5,418 nucleotides of DNA from Nitrospinota bacterium. Lineage in GTDB: Bacteria > Tectomicrobia > Entotheonellia > J063. Below are positions 1-4,532 of the stretch, piece by piece (position 1 is the first letter of the stretch; each line of letters starts with the position of its first letter). The translations under genes were made by a program, and so were the position numbers. The notes below the pieces were generated by a model. The model was not told where the DNA came from. It worked only from the letters and a program-made list of their open reading frames with translations, and did no database searches. The DNA lies in NCBI GenBank assembly GCA_003696125.1, contig RFHZ01000250.1:1-5418 (forward strand), given 5' to 3'.

Positions 1-1530
1 GCTTCGGCTGTCGAGGCCTGGCGGTACGAAACGGAACTACAGGCCCTTTCCACCCGCCTGGAGACGGTGCTGTACCACCTCCCCGAAGGGGTGTGCGTCC
101 TGGATGCCGACCATCGCCTCCTCCTGACCAACCCCCGTGCCCAGGCCTACCTGGAGGTGTTGGGAGCAGGGGACGATGAAGGGAGACTCACCCGGCTGGG
201 GGATCGGTCCCTGGAAGAGCTTCTGATCCCACCACCCCCGGACCAGAGATACCACGAGGTAAGGGTTACCTCTCCTACCCGCATCTTTGAGGTCATGTCC
301 CAGCCTATCGAGACCGGCCCAGAACGGGGAGGCTGGGTCCTCTTGCTCCAGGATGTAACGCAGGAGCGGGTCCGGCAGGAACGCATCCGGCAGCAGGAAC
401 GGCTGGCCACGGTGGGACAGTTGGCGGCCGGGATTGCGCATGACTTCAACAACATCCTCAACGTGATCATCGGGTTTAGCGATCTGTTGCTGCAGGATCC
501 TACCGTATCACCGGCAGCACGAAGCAAGCTCTCCCTGATCGCCCAGCAGGGAAAACGGGCCAGCCATCTGGTCCGCCAGATCCTCGATTTCAGCCGGCGT
601 TCCATTGCCGAACGCCGGCCCCTCGATCTCCTCCCCTTCTTGAAAGAGCAGGTGAAGCTCTTGCAGCGCACCCTGCCGGAGACGATCCATCTCTCCTTTT
701 CCTGGACCCCGGGTGAGTACCTCATCGAGGCAGATCCTACCCAACTGCAGCAGATCTTGACCAACCTGGCGGTCAATGCCCGTGATGCCATGCCTGAAGG
801 GGGGGAACTCCGCATCCATCTCTCCCGGCTGTGCCTTCAGGAGGGTGATCCCTTCCCCTTCCCCCAGATGCCGGCCGGAGAATGGGTGGTGGTGACGGTG
901 ACAGATACGGGAGTCGGTATCCCGGCCGAGGTGCTCCCTCACGTGTTTGAACCTTTCTTCACCACCAAAGCTCCCGGGCAGGGGACCGGATTGGGATTGG
1001 CCCAGGTATACGGCCTGGTGAAGCAGCACCAGGGCTGGATCGATGTGAGCAGCCGGCTGGGAGAGGGGACCACCTTTACCCTCTATTTCCCTGCTTTAGA
1101 GCTGGTACAGGAGACCGCTCCCCGGGAAGCAACCCCTGAGGCATTGCCCCAGGGCCAGGGGGAAATGGTGCTGGTGGTAGAGGATGATGACATGGTGCTG
1201 CGGGTAACCGAGACCATGTTGACCCATCTCGGCTACCGGGTGGTGACGGCGCGTAACGGTGAGGAGGCGCTGCAGGTCCTGGCCCAGCACCGGGAGGAGA
1301 TCCGGCTGGTCCTGACCGATCTGGTGATGCCGGGTCGGGGAGGAACGGCGTTGTGTCAGATTGTGCATCGGCAGGACCCGACCCTACCCATCCTGGTGAT
1401 GTCCGGATATCCGCTGGGAGAAGAGCGTCAGGCGTTACAGACCGAAGGGGTGGTGGGCTGGCTCCCTAAACCGCTCTCCATGGAACAGGTGGCCCGGGCA
1501 GTGCATCAGGTCTTGCAGCAGCGACGGTGA
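1..1530 (+). CDS. Hybrid sensor histidine kinase (PAS-HisKA-HATPase-receiver), 5' end missing
   Basis: The reading frame is open from base 1, so the gene begins upstream of the window; 509 residues are visible. Numbering from the window edge, residues 1-22 look like a helical linker. Residues about 20-115 are PAS-like (LPEGVCVLDADHRLLLTN) and probably sense a ligand or redox state. A HisKA domain follows, with the H-box AAGIAHDFNNIL; His147 is the predicted autophosphorylation site. The HATPase domain has N-box residues Asn255 and Asn260, the G1 box DTGVGIP from Asp302, the F-box FEPFFTTK and the G2 box GQGTGLGLAQ. A C-terminal receiver has the acidic cluster Glu394-Asp397, phosphoacceptor Asp440 (LVLTDLVMPG), Ser468 and Lys490 (LPKP). 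All key residues are present, so kinase and receiver should be active. No transmembrane segment is visible, though one could lie upstream. The partner is unknown; the convergent HD-GYP regulator is one candidate (inference). Confidence 0.96.
   Translation, partial: ASAVEAWRYETELQALSTRLETVLYHLPEGVCVLDADHRLLLTNPRAQAYLEVLGAGDDEGRLTRLGDRSLEELLIPPPPDQRYHEVRVTSPTRIFEVMSQPIETGPERGGWVLLLQDVTQERVRQERIRQQERLATVGQLAAGIAHDFNNILNVIIGFSDLLLQDPTVSPAARSKLSLIAQQGKRASHLVRQILDFSRRSIAERRPLDLLPFLKEQVKLLQRTLPETIHLSFSWTPGEYLIEADPTQLQQILTNLAVNARDAMPEGGELRIHLSRLCLQEGDPFPFPQMPAGEWVVVTVTDTGVGIPAEVLPHVFEPFFTTKAPGQGTGLGLAQVYGLVKQHQGWIDVSSRLGEGTTFTLYFPALELVQETAPREATPEALPQGQGEMVLVVEDDDMVLRVTETMLTHLGYRVVTARNGEEALQVLAQHREEIRLVLTDLVMPGRGGTALCQIVHRQDPTLPILVMSGYPLGEERQALQTEGVVGWLPKPLSMEQVARAVHQVLQQRR
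1492..1518 (+). repeat. Direct repeat copy A, within the 3' end of the kinase gene
   Basis: These 27 bases encode the last helix of the kinase receiver (ARAVHQVLQ). They recur at 2507-2533 in the same orientation with one C/T difference. The downstream bases CGGTGA, which include the kinase stop codon, also resemble CGGTCA right after copy B once six bases are skipped. The copies start 1015 bases apart and bracket the DUF4258/YgiT operon. Confidence 0.85.
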
Positions 1531-1596
1531 ATTTGCTCCAGGTTTGTGGCTACCAGGAACGTCTGTCCCGTTTCATCTTCGCTCTCCCCAAAAGCC

Positions 1597-1610
1597 GCCT
1601 AACGTGAGGC
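1597..1610 (-). terminator. Weak candidate hairpin after the YgiT-type gene
   Basis: Just after the minus-strand stop at 1618, the sequence can form a 4-bp GCCT/AGGC stem with a 6-base loop, followed on the minus strand by GGCTTTTGG. The stem is short and the T run has only four bases, so this is at best a weak intrinsic terminator. The rest of the 87-base gap between the convergent kinase and YgiT-type genes shows nothing else I can identify. Confidence 0.2.
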
Positions 1611-1617
1611 TCAACAG

Positions 1618-1866
1618 TCAAATCTCCCCAACCCGAAACGTTTGTCCAATTGGCTGAAACTCGGCTACTTCTTGCTTCTCTAATTTCCGCCGAATTTGCT
1701 CAAACCGCTTTACCGTTTCCATTGCATACAATCGCTCGCCACATTTCAGGCACACATCCGCCCGAACCTTTAGCACAGCCGTATGTACCCCACCTTTTAA
1801 CAACTTTTCCACTTCCTTTTCAACCAGCTCGCCACCACACACGGGACATTGGTCAAAAGCTCTCAT
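1618..1866 (-). CDS. YgiT-type zinc-finger protein, putative antitoxin of the DUF4258 pair
   Basis: This small protein has 82 residues from an ATG at 1866. The start is chosen because a near-perfect Shine-Dalgarno AGGAGG lies 5 bases upstream; an in-frame ATG at 1896 would add ten residues but is less well placed. Two CxxC knuckles are visible, CPVC (Cys7, Cys10) and CLKC (Cys39, Cys42), about 28 residues apart, as in the zinc-binding N-terminal domain of MqsA/YgiT. A charged, probably helical stretch follows (about 48-66), then a short tail ending GQTFRVGEI. The DNA-binding helix-turn-helix found at the C-terminus of full MqsA is absent at this length, so any autoregulation would need another route. 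The start codon overlaps the stop of the upstream DUF4258 gene (ATGA), which implies translational coupling. The antitoxin role is inferred from family pairing and gene order, not shown by the sequence. Confidence 0.88.
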   Translation of the reverse strand: MRAFDQCPVCGGELVEKEVEKLLKGGVHTAVLKVRADVCLKCGERLYAMETVKRFEQIRRKLEKQEVAEFQPIGQTFRVGEI

Positions 1867-2177
1867 TTCTTCCTCCTGATACGCCAATGGATCCACCGAT
1901 CAGGATCAGGGCGATACACCGTGATCAACACAGCCCATTGTGTTGCTGCATTATATGCCCATACGCTGTGAACCGGCTCTCCTGTAAAATTGTTCCCATA
2001 GATCAAGCAACTCGGATAGGGCTTATCGGTGGGATAGTCTTCAATGATTTCACCTTGTAAGACGCTGAAGAATATCTCATCAAAGGACAATCTATCTGCT
2101 CTTGCTTCTTCGTCAGCATGGTCAGTGATACGAATGCGATTTTGACGGATGGCGTCAATAATATCTTGAATGTCCAC
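1863..2177 (-). CDS. DUF4258 domain protein, putative toxin partner of the YgiT-type gene
   Basis: The protein has 104 residues from a GTG at 2177, placed 6 bases after a GGAG ribosome binding site. A TTG at 2237 would give 124 residues, but the added N-terminus (ALLGRQYRRSSNSVQ) does not look like the family, whose members begin near the IQDIIDAIRQ segment. DUF4258 hallmarks in order are ITDHADEEARADRL (His20, Arg26), the conserved core GEIIEDYPTDKPYPSCLIYG (residues 42-61), PVH (His70), and LITVYRPDPDRW (residues 85-96). The C-terminus is very basic (RIRRKK). DUF4258 proteins are commonly found beside YgiT-type zinc fingers, an arrangement recalling toxin-first MqsRA modules. RNase activity is a guess by analogy; no catalytic residue has been assigned. 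The gene is AT-richer than its neighbours, which fits horizontal acquisition. Confidence 0.87.
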   Translation of the reverse strand: MDIQDIIDAIRQNRIRITDHADEEARADRLSFDEIFFSVLQGEIIEDYPTDKPYPSCLIYGNNFTGEPVHSVWAYNAATQWAVLITVYRPDPDRWIHWRIRRKK

Positions 2178-2183
2178 AAGAAA

Positions 2184-2187
2184 CTCC
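2184..2187 (-). promoter_or_regulatory. Ribosome binding site that decides the GTG start of the DUF4258 gene
   Basis: GGAG on the minus strand lies 6 bases before the GTG at 2177. No comparable Shine-Dalgarno precedes the alternative TTG at 2237. This supports the 104-residue form of the protein. Confidence 0.6.
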
Positions 2188-2284
2188 AACTGGACAGAGT
2201 TTGAGCTCCGTCTGTATTGTCTCCCTAACAAAGCCAAAGAGCAATGAGTTGGCTAACATGAGATTATCCAACACCTTTGGGAAA

Positions 2285-2313
2285 AGTATAGGTGATCTCC
2301 GGGGAAAAAACAA
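2285..2313 (-). promoter_or_regulatory. Candidate sigma70-type promoter for the DUF4258/YgiT operon
   Basis: On the minus strand, TTGTTT (2308-2313) and TATACT (2285-2290) are separated by exactly 17 bases. The -10 matches the consensus at 5 of 6 positions and the -35 at 3 of 6. Transcription would start near 2278 and leave a leader of about 100 bases before the GTG at 2177. No clear palindromic operator was seen in the leader. Confidence 0.35.
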
Positions 2314-2476
2314 CGGAGAGATATCCGATGGGTGCACCGGCTCTTCCATCAGTATCAGGGGAATCAAGGCCGACGAGACCTGGACAGGCTCATCGAAATC
2401 TGCGACGAGCAGTTCCAGGGGATTGCCTGAAGATGGCGCAGGAAGATAAGGACCCAGGGACCAGGAGAATAAGCCT

Positions 2477-2548
2477 ATCCAGCAATCGCTGTTGTTGAAC
2501 CAGCCAGCCCGGGTAGTGCATCAGGTCTTGCAGCGGTCACACTCGTAA
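2477..2548 (+). pseudogene. Remnant or duplicate of the receiver C-terminus of the hybrid kinase
   Basis: In the frame of direct repeat copy B, the plus strand reads IQQSLLLNQPARVVHQVLQ then RSHS and a TAA stop at 2546-2548. It aligns with the kinase end LPKPLSMEQVARAVHQVLQ followed by QRR. Base identity is 26/27 over 2507-2533 but only about 18/27 over the preceding 27 bases, so the similarity fades quickly upstream. It has no start or upstream domain and cannot be an independent gene. The last bases overlap the 3' end of the convergent HD-GYP gene. It is either a duplicated kinase end or the last trace of a lost paralogue. Confidence 0.6.
2507..2533 (+). repeat. Direct repeat copy B, abutting the HD-GYP stop codon
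   Basis: This 27-base copy of the kinase 3' coding end (26/27 identical to 1492-1518) finishes three bases before the minus-strand stop codon of the HD-GYP gene at 2537-2539. The single difference is T at 2514 against C at 1499. Identity includes third codon positions, which argues for a fairly recent common origin rather than conserved protein sequence alone. Confidence 0.85.
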
Positions 2549-3667
2549 AAGGCTCATCGGGTAGACCTCTTGCCGGTCATGCCCTGTCCCTGCCTGGTAC
2601 TGCTGCTGGATCTCCTCGATCTCGACCAGGTGCTCAAAGAAGAGGTCGAGGATCTGCGGATCGAAGTGAGTGCCACGTCCCTGGCGGAGAATCTCATAGG
2701 CCTGCTCGTTGGAGAGAGCCTTCTTGTAAGGACGGTTACTGGTCAGGGCGTCGAAGACATCGGCCACGGCACAGATCCGTCCATAGAGCGGGATCTCCTC
2801 GCCGGCCAATCCCTGCGGATAGCCACTCCCGTCCCACTTCTCATGATGGGAAAGGGCGATGATCTCTCCGGCCTGCAAGAGTGCAGAAGAGGACCCCCCA
2901 AGAATACGGGCACCGATCACGGTATGCTGCTTCATGATCTCCCACTCTTCAGGGGTCAGTTTCCCCGGCTTGAGCAGGATGGCATCAGGGATACCGATCT
3001 TGCCCACATCGTGCATGGTGCTGGCATGCCGGATGATCTCCACCTCACCAGGAGGGAGGTGCAAGGCCTGGGCCAGGAGAGCAGAATAGTGACTCATGCG
3101 GTGGATATGGGCAGCCGTATCCTCGTCTTTGTACTCGGCAGCCAGGGCCAGCCGGTGAATCGTATCCAGGTGGGCAGCATAGGCCTGGCGCTGGGCATCA
3201 GCCATCTTCTCCAGGGCCTGGCGCAAGGCAGCGGTACGCTTCTGTACCGCCTCCTCCAGGGTAGCCTGGTACTGCTTGAGGGCATCCTGTGCCGCCTTCA
3301 TCTTCAACAGGGAAGCGATGCGCACCCGCAGTTCGGTCAGGTCAATCGGTTTGCTGATGAAGTCATTGGCTCCGGCCTCCACCGCCCGCAGGCGGTTTTC
3401 CCTGTCTGCCAGTGCCGTCACCATGATGATCGGCACATCGCTCGATTCACCATTCTGGCGAATCCGGCGGACCACTTCGAACCCATCCATGCCGGGCATC
3501 ATGATGTCCAGAAGGACCAGATCGATATCGAGGGAGAGCTTGGCCAGGGCTTCGATCCCGTCTTGCGCCAGCTCGGGCTCGTACCCGAAGGAAGCTACCA
3601 TCTTGCCTAACAACAATCGATTCGGCTCTTCATCCTCCACGATCAGAATACGATGGTGTTTCTCCAT
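2537..3667 (-). CDS. Response regulator with receiver and HD-GYP domains, predicted c-di-GMP phosphodiesterase
   Basis: The gene is complete, 376 residues from ATG 3667, chosen for an AAGGA site 7 bases upstream and because the receiver begins at once ([20 protein letters not shown]). The open frame runs up to 3853, but that extension (including a Met at 3718) has no good ribosome site. Receiver, residues 5-122: Glu11/Asp12, phosphoacceptor Asp54 ([13 protein letters not shown]), Thr84 and Lys106 (SKP). A probable coiled-coil linker covers about 124-165. The HD-GYP domain, about 165-350, has His219-Asp220 ([11 protein letters not shown]), His248, His274-His275, GYP at 282-284 ([10 protein letters not shown]), Asp303 ([10 protein letters not shown]) and FDP at 335-337. 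Motifs for the metal centre are intact, so cytosolic cyclic-di-GMP hydrolysis controlled by phosphorylation is predicted. The cognate kinase is unknown; the convergent hybrid kinase is a nearby candidate. A TACAAT at 3717-3722 could be a -10 box but lacks a good -35. Confidence 0.95.
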   Translation of the reverse strand: MEKHHRILIVEDEEPNRLLLGKMVASFGYEPELAQDGIEALAKLSLDIDLVLLDIMMPGMDGFEVVRRIRQNGESSDVPIIMVTALADRENRLRAVEAGANDFISKPIDLTELRVRIASLLKMKAAQDALKQYQATLEEAVQKRTAALRQALEKMADAQRQAYAAHLDTIHRLALAAEYKDEDTAAHIHRMSHYSALLAQALHLPPGEVEIIRHASTMHDVGKIGIPDAILLKPGKLTPEEWEIMKQHTVIGARILGGSSSALLQAGEIIALSHHEKWDGSGYPQGLAGEEIPLYGRICAVADVFDALTSNRPYKKALSNEQAYEILRQGRGTHFDPQILDLFFEHLVEIEEIQQQYQAGTGHDRQEVYPMSLLRV

Positions 3668-3787
3668 GTACCTGTCCTTAAGAGAATTCGGTGGAAGAAA
3701 GTTTTCAGGCTTATCCATTGTATCGACATCCTGGGAAAGATCCTTGAGTACGATTTTCCTCCCCTGCTGGAAATAGGCTACATCTTC

Positions 3788-3816
3788 TTGTCTTCCCCGA
3801 CCGCGTGTGATATATT
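3788..3816 (+). promoter_or_regulatory. Candidate sigma70-type promoter for the nucleotidyltransferase/HEPN pair
   Basis: TTGTCT (3788-3793) and TATATT (3811-3816) are separated by 17 bases on the plus strand. They match consensus at 4 of 6 and 5 of 6 positions. Transcription would begin near 3823, about 45 bases before the ATG at 3869. It lies in the 201-base region between two divergent genes, which otherwise shows no recognisable operator. Confidence 0.5.
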
Positions 3817-3868
3817 GGTCATGTGCTGGTGATTTTCTCTTTCCTATGTTCAACTCATGGGAGTGGTT

Positions 3869-4306
3869 ATGAGCAACTTCCCGGAAAAGAGGCTCTTACC
3901 GCTATCTTCTCTCCCCCAGACGGTACGAGACCAGATCCGGCAACGTTTCAAGGAGGTTCTCGAGTCCTGTAATGACATTGTCTTTGCTTACCTCTATGGA
4001 TCCTTTGCTCGTGGAGAGCCGTTTCGGGATGTCGATGTGGCATTGTACACCTCGGGAGAAAAGGATTTCCACTATGAGGCAAGACTGAGCTATCGTCTCA
4101 AGCAACTCACTGGCCTGGAGGTGGACGTCAGGGTGATCAATCACGCTCCTGTTCCCTTTCTCTATGAGATATTTCGCGAGGGAAAACTCCTCTTTTCCTG
4201 TAATGAGTCGCTCCGGACCAACCTTATTGACAAGGTCAGTCGGCAATACAGAGAGTATGCTCATTTTCGTAATCTTTTTCTGGGGGTTGCTGGTGTTCGA
4301 TCGTAA
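3869..4306 (+). CDS. MntA-like minimal nucleotidyltransferase (putative adenylyltransferase antitoxin)
   Basis: The protein has 145 residues from ATG 3869, preceded by GGGAG at 5 bases; an ATG at 3857 is in frame but lacks a ribosome site. The nucleotidyltransferase core is [20 protein letters not shown]: Gly44-Ser45 bind the nucleotide phosphates, and Asp54 and Asp56 are the metal-binding pair. A third acid, Asp86, sits in LEVDVRVIN. The family segment [17 protein letters not shown] follows, and the C-terminus is helical ([12 protein letters not shown]). All three carboxylates are present, so it should be catalytically competent. In characterised HepT-MntA modules the nucleotidyltransferase adds AMP to a tyrosine of the HEPN toxin and neutralises it; that role is inferred here. 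The gene overlaps the following HEPN frame by 14 bases. The partner is truncated, so this may be an orphan antitoxin. The symbol mntA would be reasonable but is not assigned firmly. Confidence 0.9.
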   Translation: MSNFPEKRLLPLSSLPQTVRDQIRQRFKEVLESCNDIVFAYLYGSFARGEPFRDVDVALYTSGEKDFHYEARLSYRLKQLTGLEVDVRVINHAPVPFLYEIFREGKLLFSCNESLRTNLIDKVSRQYREYAHFRNLFLGVAGVRS

Positions 4307-4532
4307 CCGCATCGCCAAAGATATCGCTGACCTCGAGGCGACTAAACAGGAAATTGCTCGACTGGTATCGCTGGATAAAGAGGTATTCCTGTCAGACAGT
4401 CCCAATAGCTTTGCTCTTCGTTACCTGATTATTCAGGGAGTGGAAGTCGAGAAGCAATCGAAGCGTTCATACGTCAGTCCCTACCAGGTTAAATTTATCT
4501 TCCTGGACCCGTTTCCCGCATGTGGGTACTGA
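4293..4532 (+). pseudogene. Truncated HepT-like HEPN (DUF86) toxin gene
   Basis: From a GTG at 4293, 6 bases after a GGGGG ribosome site and overlapping the nucleotidyltransferase end by 14 bases, the frame encodes 79 residues. Residues 1-50 match the start of DUF86/HepT proteins: [19 protein letters not shown], then a second helix and the signature FLSDSPNSFALRYLIIQG. Such proteins normally run to about 110-145 residues, with two further helices and the RNase motif Rx4-6H (often RxxxxHxY). Here similarity stops near base 4445. The tail (EKQSKRSYVSPYQVKFIFLD and on) is unlike the family and runs antisense into the 3' end of the decarboxylase gene to a TGA at 4530-4532. No Rx4H motif exists, so RNase activity should be lost. 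A deletion fusing its 5' half to the neighbouring gene region is likely. A sequencing frameshift alone seems less likely, because I do not see the missing helices in the other frames before 4495. Confidence 0.75.

Larger units (their letters stand above)
2178..2536. other. Gene-poor gap between the DUF4258 operon and the HD-GYP gene
   Basis: No intact gene can be supported in these roughly 360 bases. The left part (to about 2320) is AT-rich and carries the operon leader and candidate promoter. From about 2330 the composition returns to the G+C-rich style of the flanks. Frame 2296-2430 on the plus strand reads like a protein end (HQYQGNQGRRDLDRLIE, then CDEQFQGIA and stop) but has no good start or recognised family. 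The right end holds direct repeat copy B and its short receiver-like reading frame. The whole looks like a patchwork of remnants. Confidence 0.6.

Noticed and set aside
508-1029. Minus-strand open frames within the hybrid kinase gene (also 147-815, 37-441 and 1096-1368)
   Set aside because: They lie entirely opposite a well-supported kinase, show no domain motifs, and lack ribosome binding sites worth noting.
1650-2060. Plus-strand open frame of 136 codons across the DUF4258/YgiT operon
   Set aside because: It is antisense to both small genes, whose family motifs, ribosome sites and ATGA overlap support the minus strand.
2155-2367. Minus-strand open frame of 70 codons upstream of the DUF4258 gene
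   Set aside because: It overlaps the start of the DUF4258 gene in another frame and covers its candidate promoter; no family resemblance was seen.
2570-3610. Long plus-strand open frame (346 codons) opposite the HD-GYP gene
   Set aside because: It is antisense to a gene with complete catalytic motifs, has no recognisable domain, and its Leu/Gly/His-rich composition is typical of a complement shadow.
3668-3853. N-terminal extension of the HD-GYP regulator by 62 residues
   Set aside because: The frame is open, but the receiver starts right at the ATG at 3667, which has a good AAGGA site; the extension is low-complexity, and starts at 3718 and 3853 lack ribosome sites.
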